Assembly (NCBI GenBank): GCA_026390165.1
Contig: JAPLGM010000015.1
Span: forward strand, 165,345 to 229,344
Direction of reading: 5' to 3'
Length of the DNA: 64,000 nucleotides
Source: Campylobacterales bacterium
Lineage (GTDB): Bacteria > Campylobacterota > Campylobacteria > Campylobacterales > Sulfurimonadaceae
Shown: piece by piece, positions 54,402 through 63,972 of the stretch
Numbering within the stretch: position 1 is the stretch's first letter
Layout: each line of letters opens with the position of its first letter
The notes under the pieces: model-generated
The model's input: the letters and a program-made list of their open reading frames with translations, nothing else
Told to the model about the DNA's origin: nothing
The model's database searches: none
Program-made: the position numbers and the translations under genes

Positions 54402-55430
54402 ATGAAACAATATAACGTCGCAATTGTTGGTGCTAGCGGTGCTGTCGGTGAAGAAATTTTACGTGTGTTGGAGGAGATTGATTTTCCTCTTGCAAAGCTT
54501 GTCCCATTAGCGAGTGCACGAAGCCTCGGGAAAACTGTCTCTTTCCATGATAAAGAGATCCCTATTCAAGAGCTTACTGCGACCATATTTGACGAAGAGA
54601 ACATCGAGATTGCCCTCTTTAGCGCGGGTGGAAACATATCAGCAGAGTTCGCCCCGTATGCAGCAGCGGCAGGTGCTGTGGTGATTGACAATACGAGTCA
54701 CTTCCGAATGTTCGAGGATGTCCCCCTTGTTGTTCCTGAAGTAAACCCTGAAGACATTGCGCAATGGCGTAACCGTGGAATTATTGCCAATCCAAACTGC
54801 TCTACTATTCAAATGGTACAAGCCATTAAGCCTCTCGATGATGCCTACGATTTGCAACGCATTGATGTCAGTACCTATCAAGCGACGTCGGGTGCAGGTA
54901 AGTCGGCAATGGAAGAGCTCGTTGAGCAAATGCAAGCCTTTTTTGCGTTCAAACTCGATGATGCTGAACCAAAAAAATTTCCTCACCGAATCGCCCTCAA
55001 TGCTATCCCCCAAATTGACTCTTTTACCGATACGGGCTACACCAAAGAAGAGCTCAAAATGGTGAATGAAACTCAGAAAATTATGCACAAAGATATCGAA
55101 GTGAGTGCAACATGTGTTCGTATCCCAACCTTGCGCGGTCATGCCGAAACCCTTACCCTTACTTTTGATGGTGCTGTTGATGCCCATGAAGCACGCGAGC
55201 TGTTGCGCAATGCCCCTAATATCATCGTTTTAGATACCCCAGAAGAGAGTATTTATCCGATGCCATCACTGTGTATGGATCAAAATGAAACTTTTGTCGG
55301 ACGTATCCGTAATGATTTGTATCGTGAAAATGTCCTTCATTTATGGGTTGTCGCCGATAACCTTCGTGTAGGTGCAGCTACCAACGCTGTTCGTATTGCC
55401 CAAAAATGGGTAGAGATGCAGGGAAACTAA
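54402..55430 (+). CDS. asd: Aspartate-semialdehyde dehydrogenase
   Basis: Asd reduces aspartyl phosphate to aspartate semialdehyde for lysine, threonine, methionine and diaminopimelate. The NADP-binding start VAIVGASGAVGEEIL, the catalytic Cys in ANPNCSTIQMV, TYQATSGAG and the base His in VRIPTLRGHAE are present. ATG 54402 is preferred over ATG 54396 because AGGAA then has normal spacing. Length is 342. It follows flgR, as in C. jejuni, and leads a run with UPF0114, hemE and a radical SAM gene. Confidence 0.95.
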   Translation: MKQYNVAIVGASGAVGEEILRVLEEIDFPLAKLVPLASARSLGKTVSFHDKEIPIQELTATIFDEENIEIALFSAGGNISAEFAPYAAAAGAVVIDNTSHFRMFEDVPLVVPEVNPEDIAQWRNRGIIANPNCSTIQMVQAIKPLDDAYDLQRIDVSTYQATSGAGKSAMEELVEQMQAFFAFKLDDAEPKKFPHRIALNAIPQIDSFTDTGYTKEELKMVNETQKIMHKDIEVSATCVRIPTLRGHAETLTLTFDGAVDAHEARELLRNAPNIIVLDTPEESIYPMPSLCMDQNETFVGRIRNDLYRENVLHLWVVADNLRVGAATNAVRIAQKWVEMQGN

Positions 55431-55431
55431 G

Positions 55432-55956
55432 ATGAATCTCATCGAAAAATGGTTTGAGCATGGATTGTGGAGTTCACGCTTCATTATTCTTCTCGCCGTA
55501 ATTTTTGGTCTAGTAGGGGCAATTTTACTCTTTGCCGTTGCTAGTTTTGATGTCTACAGTACAGCTTCTTATGTGATAAATAGCTACGCTACTCATGCTC
55601 ATCCAGAACATTTTCATGAAGAAGTAGTTGGCGGTATCATCGGGGCTGTTGACTTATACCTCATTGGTGTCATTATGATTATCTTCTCTTTTGGTCTGTA
55701 TGAGCTTTTTATCTCCGATATCGACGCAGCAAAAGATGAGCATGGCAAAGAAAATCAGTTGTTAGCCGTCCATTCGCTCGATCAGCTGAAAGATAAAATT
55801 TCCAAAGTTATTGTAATGGTTTTGGTCGTTGGTTTTTTTCAAAAAGTGGGACACACCGAGTTTACTGGTGCGTTAGAGTTGTTCTACCTCGCCCTCTCTA
55901 TTACCGCTGTTTCTGTCGGTCTCTATTTCTTAAGTAAAGTAGGTCATCATGAGTAA
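55432..55956 (+). CDS. UPF0114 (YqhA) family membrane protein
   Basis: The 174-residue protein has four membrane helices with the family pattern: [74 protein letters not shown] and a last helix. YqhA proteins have no established function. It starts one base after the asd stop and overlaps hemE by 8 bases. Confidence 0.85.
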   Translation: MNLIEKWFEHGLWSSRFIILLAVIFGLVGAILLFAVASFDVYSTASYVINSYATHAHPEHFHEEVVGGIIGAVDLYLIGVIMIIFSFGLYELFISDIDAAKDEHGKENQLLAVHSLDQLKDKISKVIVMVLVVGFFQKVGHTEFTGALELFYLALSITAVSVGLYFLSKVGHHE

Positions 55957-56992
55957 ACTATTTGTCGATGCGTGTTTTGGAAAAGAGACACCCCACACAC
56001 CCGTATGGATGATGCGCCAAGCGGGACGCTATCTCCCTGAGTATATGAAAGTACGCGCGCGTGCGGGTAATTTCCTCAACCTTTGCCACGCCCCTGATAT
56101 GGCAGCAGAAGTCACCATTCAACCGCTTGATATTGTCGGAGTCGATGCGGCTATCCTCTTTAGTGATATTTTGGTCGTTCCCAATGAGATGGGGATGAAG
56201 CTTGATTTTATCAAAGGAGAAGGTCCCGTTTTTGAAAGCCCCATTGCAACCCAAGAGGATTTAGATGCACTGACCGGTGGAGATGAAGCGGCTTCAAAAC
56301 TTACCTACGTCTATGAAACAATCAAAATTTTAAGAACACAACTCGATGCACGTGGCGATGAAAAAGCACTTATTGGTTTTACGGGGGCACCGTGGACACT
56401 TGCAACCTATATGATCGAGGGTCAGGGGACAAAGACCTACAATATTTGTAAAAAAATGATGTATTCCAATCCTGAACTTCTCCATAAGATTTTGCGAAAA
56501 GTGACCGAAGTGGTCAAACTTTATATGGAAAAACAGATCCTTGCAGGGATTGATGTCGTCCAAATCTTTGACAGCTGGGCAGCGGCAATCGAACCTAGTA
56601 AGTATGATGAATTTTCGTGGAGCTACATGGTAGAAATTGCGGAGTATTTAAAAGAAAAATACCCCCATATTCCTGTCATTATGTTCCCCAAAGGGGTTCC
56701 TGCATTTTTAGATCACGTCTATGGAAATTTTGATGTTTTCGGTGTTGATTGGAGCACCCCAATGGCGTTGGCAAAAGATAAGTTGGGTGATCGTTATGTT
56801 CTCCAAGGAAACATGGAGCCATGCCGCTTGTACTCCAAAGAGGAGACGACAACCTCGGTAGAAGAGCTTCAAGCAATTATGGGTGGGACGCGTCACATCT
56901 TCAACTTAGGGCATGGGATTCTTCCTGATGTTCCCGTTGAAAATGCACAACACTTCGTCCGTGAATGTCAACGTGTGAGTAAAAAAGACTAA
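55949..56992 (+). CDS. hemE: Uroporphyrinogen decarboxylase
   Basis: HemE removes four carboxyl groups from uroporphyrinogen III to give coproporphyrinogen III. Signature 1 [15 protein letters not shown] with substrate-binding Arg residues, the Asp in ILFSDILV, Tyr in [10 protein letters not shown], signature 2 [13 protein letters not shown] and the late His in [12 protein letters not shown] are all present. Length 347 is normal. It overlaps the UPF0114 gene by 8 bases. Confidence 0.96.
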   Translation: MSKLFVDACFGKETPHTPVWMMRQAGRYLPEYMKVRARAGNFLNLCHAPDMAAEVTIQPLDIVGVDAAILFSDILVVPNEMGMKLDFIKGEGPVFESPIATQEDLDALTGGDEAASKLTYVYETIKILRTQLDARGDEKALIGFTGAPWTLATYMIEGQGTKTYNICKKMMYSNPELLHKILRKVTEVVKLYMEKQILAGIDVVQIFDSWAAAIEPSKYDEFSWSYMVEIAEYLKEKYPHIPVIMFPKGVPAFLDHVYGNFDVFGVDWSTPMALAKDKLGDRYVLQGNMEPCRLYSKEETTTSVEELQAIMGGTRHIFNLGHGILPDVPVENAQHFVRECQRVSKKD

Positions 56993-56994
56993 TT

Positions 56995-57948
56995 ATGTCT
57001 ACCATCTTCGGACCTGTCCATTCACGTCGTTTTGGTGTGTCTCTTGGGATTGATCTCTCAAGCTCCGGCAAACAATGCAACTTTGATTGTCTTTACTGTG
57101 AGCTTGCTCCTATGCAAGCTGTTATGCATCAGCAGATGGTGACACCCATAAATGAGATGATTCAAGATTTAAAAGAGGCTTTACTCAATCATCCCGCTAT
57201 TGATGTTATCACCCTCACTGCCAACGGTGAGCCGACAATGTATCCCTATCTTGATCAGCTTGTTGATGCGATTGAGTGTTTCAAAGGCTCTACGAAGACT
57301 CTCATCCTCTCCAACAGTGCCTCTTTGAGTGATGAACACGTTTTTACTACTCTTCTAAAACTTGATCAAGTCAAACTTTCCCTCGATGCCGCAACTGCTG
57401 AAACGTTCAAAAAAATAGATCGTCCAGCCGAAGGGATAGAGATTTCAACCATTATTAATGCTATCCAGCGTTTTTCACACCTCTATCACGGTAAGCTTTT
57501 TATTGAGATTCTCTTTGTTCGTGGAGTCAATGATACGCTAGAGGAAGTTACCGCACTTAACCGTGCATTATTCGATATTCAGTGTGAACGCATAGACATC
57601 GGAACTATTGATCGCCCACCCGCTTATCCTGTGCAGGGATTAGAATTTTATGAACTTTACACTCTTTCGCAGCAGTTTGATCCAAGCCTTCCCATTCATA
57701 TCGTTTCACGTACCCATGCATCAGCTACCCCTTCACGCTATACACGTAATGAGATACTCAGTACACTCGATAAACGTCCCCTAACGATGGATGATATAGA
57801 TACCCTTTTTGATACAACTTCCAAAAATGAGTTTCAAAAATTATTGGATGAAGGGAAAATAACCTCTGTAGAACGATCAAATATCATTTTTTACCTCCCT
57901 TTTAAAAATTTTGAAAGAAAACGATCTAAAAGAGCACTAAAATCTTGA
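56995..57948 (+). CDS. Radical SAM protein
   Basis: The 317-residue protein carries the [4Fe-4S] motif CNFDCLYC (Cys-x3-Cys-x2-Cys) near residue 28, preceded by GPVHSRRFGVSLGIDLSSSGK, and downstream radical SAM landmarks (TANGEPTMYPYLDQL, SNSASLSDE, LDAATAETFKKIDRP). The C-terminal part (about 250-317, with LDKRPLTMDDIDTLFD and a basic tail) looks like a small winged-helix domain. Proteins of this kind are conserved in Campylobacterota but their substrate is not established. It starts 2 bases after hemE. Confidence 0.85.
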   Translation: MSTIFGPVHSRRFGVSLGIDLSSSGKQCNFDCLYCELAPMQAVMHQQMVTPINEMIQDLKEALLNHPAIDVITLTANGEPTMYPYLDQLVDAIECFKGSTKTLILSNSASLSDEHVFTTLLKLDQVKLSLDAATAETFKKIDRPAEGIEISTIINAIQRFSHLYHGKLFIEILFVRGVNDTLEEVTALNRALFDIQCERIDIGTIDRPPAYPVQGLEFYELYTLSQQFDPSLPIHIVSRTHASATPSRYTRNEILSTLDKRPLTMDDIDTLFDTTSKNEFQKLLDEGKITSVERSNIIFYLPFKNFERKRSKRALKS

Positions 57949-57973
57949 CAATTAAGGGAAAGAATACTATAAT
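57945..57973 (+). promoter_or_regulatory. Consensus sigma-70 promoter of the tRNA-Asn genes
   Basis: TTGACA (57945-57950) and TATAAT (57968-57973) are both perfect, with a 17-base spacer. The -35 box overlaps the radical SAM stop codon. The start point would be about 10 bases before the first tRNA-Asn. Confidence 0.85.
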
Positions 57974-57990
57974 CACGCCCTCATAAGTAT

Positions 57991-58065
57991 TCCGGATTAG
58001 CTCAGCGGTAGAGTAGGTGACTGTTAATCACTTGGTCACTGGTTCGAATCCAGTATCCGGAGCCA
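57991..58065 (+). tRNA. tRNA-Asn (anticodon GUU), copy 1
   Basis: Acceptor stem TCCGGAT pairs with ATCCGGA, then G and encoded CCA. The anticodon loop CTGTTAA gives GUU; D-loop and TTCGAAT T-loop are normal. Confidence 0.96.
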
Positions 58066-58091
58066 CACTTTTTGAAACTCTCTTTTTTTAT

Positions 58092-58166
58092 TCCGGATTA
58101 GCTCAGCGGTAGAGTAGGTGACTGTTAATCACTTGGTCACTGGTTCGAATCCAGTATCCGGAGCCA
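58092..58166 (+). tRNA. tRNA-Asn (anticodon GUU), copy 2
   Basis: Identical over all 75 bases to copy 1, with a repeat distance of 101 bases. The 3' flanks share CACACTTTT, so this is a recent tandem duplication. Both copies are read from the promoter at 57945-57973. Confidence 0.96.
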
Positions 58167-58302
58167 CACTTTTAAATTAATCACAGAAACTTTTTTTTAA
58201 CAAATAACTATCCTTTCCTAAGCTATTTTTTCGGGCTACTTAAGAATTTCCAATTATGTATGAAATGACGGTATAATCTATCATTTCAGCTGAGGAATCT
58301 GT

Positions 58303-61128
58303 ATGTTATTGAGTGATCTTGTCGCTTTTTGTAATGATCAATTAAATATAGAAGCAACGTTAAATGATGCAATTGAGCGGATGGAACACGAAGGGCTGAG
58401 CCATATTGTTCTTATCAATAACAAAATAGTGATGGGGATATTGACCCTTCAAGATATTATAGAACTGTATGCGTCTGGTATTTCGCGAGAGAACAAGGCG
58501 ATTGATTTTGTGACACATACTATTGTGTCGATTCATAATGATCGTCCTGTTGATATGGCAGTAGAGATGATGATTGATTATGAGATACGCCGTATTGTAT
58601 TGATTGATGAAAATAAACACTATGTCGCTACACTTACTCAAAGCGATATCCTCCGTTATTATGAAACTAATATTTATACTACTGATGAAATTTTTCAGTG
58701 TCTTCATATACGAAATCGTGCAATATCGATAGACTATACTGCAACAGTACAAGAAGCTGTTCGACGAATGCAGGATGAACATCGCGATGCACTCGTCGTG
58801 ATGAGAGAGAACCAAGCCGTTGGTGTTGTGACCGAAAAAGATATTGTGAAATTGGTATATCAAAAAATTTCAAATAGTACATTAATTTCTACCTGTATCC
58901 AGGCTCCTATTATTAGTGTTGGGATAGGGGGGAAAATTCATGATACCATTAAATTGATGAGGGAAAAAAATATCCATCATATCATTGTAAGGGGGGATGA
59001 GGATCTCTATCTTCTGAATGAAAAAGATTTGGTATTAAGCTACAACACGACACTTGAAGTAAAACTAGAAGGGAAACTTCGTGACGCTAAGGCTACTTAT
59101 AATCTTTTAGGGATTGCTTTTTGTGAAATTATTGATTTAGGGAATACTCAGATTATCAAATGGTTGAATGCTGAAGCGATGTTGACTTTTCAAGTAAAAA
59201 TAGATGATCCTGTCTCTGGCATGATTGGGCTGGAGAATTGGAATCGTATAATGGAATCGTTTAGAGTGTATCGTGGTGTTGAGCACGAGCGCATTGAGGT
59301 TAGCGGACGCATTTATGAGCTAACATTGATGGAAGCAGAGGTTAATAATCAACCTGTTATGAAACTTTTTTTAAATGATGTAAGTGATTTAGTACGATTA
59401 AGTGAAGAACTTTCTTTGTCATTAAACCACGCGATAGAGTTGGAAAAGGAAAAAAGCAGACTCTATTTGGAGGTTGCATCGGTGATGTGCTTGGCATTGG
59501 ATCGAGAGGGAAAAGTTCTCCTTCTTAACCCCAAGGGATGCGAGATACTTGGGATAACGAAAGAGGAAGCTATAGGGAAGGATTGGTTCGATACCTTTGT
59601 GGCAAAAGAGCATGCTGGACGAACCAAAGCCCTCTTTACCTCCATTGTTGAGGGAGAAATAGAGATGATAGAACATTATGAAAATAATGTACAAAGCAAG
59701 AATGGTGAAGAGCGAATCATTGCATGGAATAACGCGTTATTGAGAGATCCAAGCGGAAGGGTAACAGGTACTTTTTCATCAGGAGAAGATATAACTAAAA
59801 TTCAAAAATCAGAACGGGAACTTGAGCGAATGACCCATTATGATGCTTTAACCAATTTGCCTAATCGGCTTCTTTTGCGTGCCAGACTCGAACATTCTAT
59901 ACAGCGGGCACAGCGTGAAAAAACAAAGATTGTTGTGTTGTATGTAGACATTGATAATTTTAAAGATATTAATGAAACGTATGGATACGGCGTAGGTGAT
60001 TTTATTATCAAGCAAGTGGCTTTTAAGATGGGAGGATTGATTCGTCATGAAGATACTATCAGCCGAGTCGGTGGTGATGAGTTTGTTATTCTCATTGAAG
60101 AGATTCAAGAGTTTAGTGAATGTGAACGTACTCTACAGCAGATTATGAATCTTTTTAATGAGCCAATCGAGACAGTTTCAGGGGCTTTGAAACTAAGTGT
60201 CAGTATTGGAATTACCTTTTATCCTGATGATGGTGAGAGTGGCGAAATCCTATTAAAAAATGCCGATATTGCACTACGTCGAGCAAAAGAAACCGGTACG
60301 AGTAATTATTGCTTTTTTACACAGGAAATGAGTGTAAAGTTGCTAGAACGGGTATTGATGGAGCGGGAGCTTCGTCGTGCGATAGATGAGAAGGAGTTTG
60401 TTGTTTATTATCAGCCTCAAATTGATCTTTTAACGGGTGCCCTTATTGGAGCAGAAGCATTGGTCCGATGGCAACATCCTACATTGGGAATTGTTCGTCC
60501 GGATGTGTTTATCCCTCTCGCGGAGAGTAATAATCTCATTATCCCCATAGGTGAAGAGGTGTTAGCCCAATCGTGCACGTCGATAAAGCGATGGAAGGAA
60601 AAGGGTCTGTTTCCAGGGAGAATATCCGTTAATGTCTCAGGTAAACAGTTCGAACGTTCCGATGTGGTAGAGACCCTTTGTCGTATTATTACCGAAAGTA
60701 CTTTGGAACTTCAGTATGTAGAATTGGAGATTACAGAAAGTGTCATGATGAGCAATCCAATTGAGTTTGGGGAGAAACTGATAGCGTTGAAAAAGTTGGG
60801 AATAGAGGTTGCGATTGATGATTTTGGTACGGGATATTCGAGTCTGAGTTATCTTAAAGCTTTTCCCATCGATAAGCTTAAAATTGACCAATCATTTGTT
60901 CGAGAGCTCCCCTTTAGTGATCGAGACGCTGCCATTGTCAAAGCAATTATTGCAATGGCAGATGCTCTTGGATTTAAGACTATTGCTGAGGGGATTGAGA
61001 AAGAGGGGCAAGCGGAATTTTTAAAAGAGTTTGGATGTATGCAAGGGCAGGGGTATCGGTATGCTCGACCACTGGATGAAAAAGCATTTGAAGCATTTTT
61101 AATCTCTTACAACCCCTCTGCCTCATAA
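58303..61128 (+). CDS. CBS-PAS-GGDEF-EAL c-di-GMP enzyme
   Basis: The 941-residue protein has four CBS motifs in two pairs (about 1-60, 65-125, 130-190, 195-250), a PAS-like part (about 260-375), a second PAS (about 385-500, CLALDREGKVLLLNPKGCEI), a GGDEF domain (about 510-680) with intact GGDEF at 590-594 and the inhibitory RxxD site (RHED, 581-584), and an EAL domain (from about 690) with EAL at 718-720, IDDFGTGYSS and AEGIEKEG. Both catalytic sites look complete, so it may make and break c-di-GMP. CBS domains often bind adenosine nucleotides, hinting at energy-state control. No membrane segment is seen. Confidence 0.92.
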   Translation: MLLSDLVAFCNDQLNIEATLNDAIERMEHEGLSHIVLINNKIVMGILTLQDIIELYASGISRENKAIDFVTHTIVSIHNDRPVDMAVEMMIDYEIRRIVLIDENKHYVATLTQSDILRYYETNIYTTDEIFQCLHIRNRAISIDYTATVQEAVRRMQDEHRDALVVMRENQAVGVVTEKDIVKLVYQKISNSTLISTCIQAPIISVGIGGKIHDTIKLMREKNIHHIIVRGDEDLYLLNEKDLVLSYNTTLEVKLEGKLRDAKATYNLLGIAFCEIIDLGNTQIIKWLNAEAMLTFQVKIDDPVSGMIGLENWNRIMESFRVYRGVEHERIEVSGRIYELTLMEAEVNNQPVMKLFLNDVSDLVRLSEELSLSLNHAIELEKEKSRLYLEVASVMCLALDREGKVLLLNPKGCEILGITKEEAIGKDWFDTFVAKEHAGRTKALFTSIVEGEIEMIEHYENNVQSKNGEERIIAWNNALLRDPSGRVTGTFSSGEDITKIQKSERELERMTHYDALTNLPNRLLLRARLEHSIQRAQREKTKIVVLYVDIDNFKDINETYGYGVGDFIIKQVAFKMGGLIRHEDTISRVGGDEFVILIEEIQEFSECERTLQQIMNLFNEPIETVSGALKLSVSIGITFYPDDGESGEILLKNADIALRRAKETGTSNYCFFTQEMSVKLLERVLMERELRRAIDEKEFVVYYQPQIDLLTGALIGAEALVRWQHPTLGIVRPDVFIPLAESNNLIIPIGEEVLAQSCTSIKRWKEKGLFPGRISVNVSGKQFERSDVVETLCRIITESTLELQYVELEITESVMMSNPIEFGEKLIALKKLGIEVAIDDFGTGYSSLSYLKAFPIDKLKIDQSFVRELPFSDRDAAIVKAIIAMADALGFKTIAEGIEKEGQAEFLKEFGCMQGQGYRYARPLDEKAFEAFLISYNPSAS

Positions 61129-61222
61129 TGATGTCGTAATTAATTCGCTTAGGGTTGTTTTTGTCTCTTTAAGGTACTTGTTATCTAAGCCTGACTATAA
61201 TTACGCCCTCTTCAAGATATAC

Positions 61223-61312
61223 GGACGAGTAGGAAAGCGGCTGAATCCACCTCCCTGCTAAGGAGACGTACTGGTAACGGTACCGAGAGTTCGAATCTCT
61301 CCTCGTCCGCCA
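61223..61312 (+). tRNA. tRNA-Ser (anticodon GCU), probable island attachment site
   Basis: Acceptor stem GGACGAG pairs with CTCGTCC, followed by discriminator G and CCA. The anticodon loop CTGCTAA gives GCU, and a long variable arm (GTACTGGTAACGGTAC) is typical of serine tRNA. TATAAT at 61196-61201 is its likely -10. A P4-type integrase gene follows, so the 3' end is probably the attachment site. Confidence 0.95.
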
Positions 61313-61434
61313 CCACATCAATTTAATCCCCTCTAATACAATCCAAAAAGACAAACACAAACCCCTTAAATAGGCACTTTTAACGCTATTTAGCCTCTAA
61401 TACGTATTTATCTGATACAACCACATCCATATTA
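61313..61434. other. Gap between tRNA-Ser and integrase control region
   Basis: The first bases after the tRNA may belong to the island junction. I see no gene here; the stretch is AT-rich. The opposite junction (a repeat of the tRNA 3' end) is not in the window. Confidence 0.45.
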
Positions 61435-61499
61435 TTAATGTACTTTTTAATGTACTTTCGTATAATGTATCTCATCAATACCTAAAAAAGGTACATTAA
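61435..61499 (+). promoter_or_regulatory. Integrase promoter with three TTAATGTAC sites
   Basis: TTAATGTAC occurs at 61435-61443 and 61447-61455 (direct, 12 bases apart) and in inverted form at 61491-61499. They flank TATAAT (61461-61466). This suggests an operator for an island regulator, or excisionase/integrase arm sites, controlling the integrase gene. Confidence 0.55.
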
Positions 61500-61512
61500 T
61501 TAGGGGTAAATT

Positions 61513-62635
61513 ATGGCGAATAGACAGGTTACACCGCTCACCGATACGGCTATTAAAAACGCTAAACCCAAAGAAAAAGAGTACACCCTACCCGACGGAA
61601 ACGGCTTACAGCTCAATATAAAACCCGATGGGCGCAAAGTTTGGGAAATACGTTATACCGTTGAGGGCAAAGCAAAAAAAACAACGGGAGGAGCCTACCC
61701 CGCGACGTCACTATCAAAAGCAAGAGCGAAACGTGACGAACTCAAAGCGAAAGTTATAAACGGTATCGACCCGATCAGAGAGAAACAAGAGCTTAAAGAG
61801 CAAAAGCGAATCCAAGAGGAAGAAGCCAAAGCCGAAGCCGTCATTTCACTAAACACCTTTGAAAAAGTATCACGGGAATTTATCGACAGTATCACGGGCG
61901 AACTTGTACCCCGCTATCACTCTCTTAAACTCGCACGGCTTGAAAATCATATCTTCCCCTACATAGGAGAAAAGCCGATCAATGACGTAACCCGTATGAT
62001 GATAATCGAGTGTTTAGATAGATTGAAGTTAGCGAACAAAGCCGATACCGCACTAAGAACCCTTAATATTATCTCCCAAGTGTACCGCTATGCCGTCACC
62101 CGTGAAATCACCCCTCATAACATTACCGCCGATATTGATAAACGCTTTGTAATCGGAAAAATAGAGCGTACCAATATGCCGACGATCACCGACCCTATAA
62201 AGGTGGGAATACTCTTAAATGCGATAGACGATTACCACGGTGAAATAATCGTGAAGAGTGCTTTACAATTAGCTACCCTCACCGCTCAACGCCCTTACAA
62301 TATCCGCTTTGCCCAATGGGATGAGTTTGATTTAGAAAAAAATGAGTGGATTATTCCCGCCGAAAAAATGAAAACGAAAAAGCCCCATACTGTACCGATT
62401 ACGAAACAAGTAAAAGCAGTGATTGAAACATTACGCCCACACACTTAGCACCATAGCGAATGAGAACATAACCGTACACGGATACCATACGGACGTAATA
62501 GAGCGATGTTTAGCTCACGTCGAGAGTAACAAAGTTAAAGGAGCTTATAATCACGCCGAATACACAAAAGAACGTTTAGGGCTTATGCAATGGTGGGCGG
62601 ATTATCTTGATGAGGTGAAGAGGATAAAGGAATGA
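61513..62635 (+). pseudogene. P4-type tyrosine integrase, broken by a deletion
   Basis: From 61513 the protein has the DUF4102 arm-binding start (LTDTAIKNAKPKEKEYTLPDGNG), the core-binding domain and the catalytic Arg in LATLTAQRPYNIRFAQWDEF. At 62448 the frame stops after VIETLRPHT. The next frame (about 62448-62635) resumes with LSTIANEN, VIERCLAHVESNKVKGAYNHAEYT and MQWWADYLDEV, the integrase C-terminus. About 50-60 residues are missing, including the HGxR box, and the join is out of frame, so the enzyme should be inactive. The final Tyr region survives (GAYNHAEY). Confidence 0.88.
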
Positions 62636-63663
62636 ATAACACAACAACAGAGATGAAAGTATTTATTAGAGATACTATCTTAGACAGTGATATAAGTAGA
62701 GGCTTTCACATACCAAAGATAAAGTCATATCTAACAAATATCCAAATAAAAGCCATTGAATCGTTCATAAAAGATCAAAAAGGCAAAGGAGTAAATTTTA
62801 AAATCGATGATAAGTATGAGGTTGACATAAAAGGATTTTTTGAAGTATCAAAGATAATTTACGAGTATTATAAAAGCAATGAAAAAGTCCAAAAAAGAGA
62901 TACTGAAAATCTTTTGGATGCCATTAAACTATGTGCCAAACACATAAAAAAATGCAGTTTTGAGATGGAATTTAGAAAGCTTTTGGAAATTAGAGATACA
63001 AAATATTTTAATGAGTATGATTTAGAAAATTATCGACACTATTTCAATGAGCCATTCATTCAAAGTCTAAAAAAGCAATCTTCCAAATATCCAGTTTTAT
63101 TATTTAATGAAGTTGTCACTGTATTAGATACCATTAACAAAAAAGGCTACAAAAACAAGGAAACAAGACTGTCCCAAGAACTGAAAGAACTTATTTTAAA
63201 AATTTTCGACATGAAAGCAAAAGTTTTGAGGGTAGAAGATAAAAAAGAATACGAGATTGATGTTAAATCCTACAGAGAAGCAATAAAATTTTATTTCGAA
63301 ATGGTTAGACGTTACCTTGGCAATGAATCCATCATTAATGGCTCAAAAGAGATAACATTAGATAATTTAGAATCAATTGTAGTTACAGCATATCCTTTGA
63401 AAAACTATGAGTGCTTATGTGTTACAGAAGAGAACTATTTAAAGACACAATCACTGATAAAAAGGTTAGAGCTATATAAAATTTTAACTACTGATAAAAA
63501 AGAAGAAGCAAAAAAAGTGATAGCGGAAATAGAGGCTGAATGTTTAGAAATGATTGAAAGACAGCCTTTTTTACATGGGTTTAATATTGAACATGAAGAA
63601 CTTTTTTATTCTGTCGTTAAACAAATACAAACTATCGAACAATGTGAAAAGTTGGACGAATAA
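62632..63663 (+). CDS. Unrecognised 343-residue protein in the island
   Basis: The gene overlaps the integrase end by 4 bases (ATGA), so it is translated with it. The protein is Lys/Glu-rich and mainly helical, AT-rich in codon use, and has no signal peptide or membrane segment. I recognise no motif. Features: charged N-terminus (MNNTTTEMKVFIRDTILDS), a helical middle (LLDAIKLCAKHIKKCSFEM, EVVTVLDTINKKGYKNKETR), and an acidic C-terminal helix pair (KKEEAKKVIAEIEAECLEMIE). Codon use differs from the neighbouring core genes, supporting transfer. It may be a defence, regulatory or cargo gene, but this is unproven. Confidence 0.6.
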   Translation: MNNTTTEMKVFIRDTILDSDISRGFHIPKIKSYLTNIQIKAIESFIKDQKGKGVNFKIDDKYEVDIKGFFEVSKIIYEYYKSNEKVQKRDTENLLDAIKLCAKHIKKCSFEMEFRKLLEIRDTKYFNEYDLENYRHYFNEPFIQSLKKQSSKYPVLLFNEVVTVLDTINKKGYKNKETRLSQELKELILKIFDMKAKVLRVEDKKEYEIDVKSYREAIKFYFEMVRRYLGNESIINGSKEITLDNLESIVVTAYPLKNYECLCVTEENYLKTQSLIKRLELYKILTTDKKEEAKKVIAEIEAECLEMIERQPFLHGFNIEHEELFYSVVKQIQTIEQCEKLDE

Positions 63664-63802
63664 AATACCTATCACAAAACACCCCCTTAAAATACCTCTT
63701 GTTTTGTGAAAATCTAAAGTGATTTAATAGCAGTGTTTAAACGCAAAAGGTAGCAATATCTCTTTGAAGCTTCAAAGTTTATCTTACAAAATAAGGTGAA
63801 CA

Positions 63803-63898
63803 ATGGAAACCTCTCAATTCGAAGAATACAAAAGAGCAAAAAAAGCATCTCAATATATGGGTGCTGACGTCGGAAACATCCGGAAAGCGCGTCGGTGA
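63803..63898 (+). CDS. Possible 31-residue peptide gene or gene fragment
   Basis: ATG 63803 follows AAGGTG at a good distance and opens METSQFEEYKRAKKASQYMG, then ADVGNIRKARR and a TGA. The peptide is basic at the end. The frame ends inside the first unit of the 23-bp repeat. It may be a small gene or the N-terminus of a gene disrupted by the repeat. Confidence 0.3.
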   Translation: METSQFEEYKRAKKASQYMGADVGNIRKARR

Positions 63899-63972
63899 AC
63901 ATTCGGAAGGTGCGACGGAAATGATTCGGAAGGCTCAACGGTGAGTATTCGGAAGAAACGCTAAAAATTCCG
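63881..63972 (+). repeat. Tandem repeat with a strict 23-bp period
   Basis: Units begin with CGGAA at 63881, 63904, 63927 and 63950. The first three share 16-17 of 23 positions pairwise, with a CGGAAGG-n2-C-n-ACGG-n-GA-n2-ATT type pattern; the fourth diverges after CGGAAG. A weaker unit may precede them (63858-63880). 23 is not a multiple of 3, so this is not a protein repeat in one frame. Iteron-like or protein-binding repeats are possible; the window ends 28 bases later. Confidence 0.6.
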
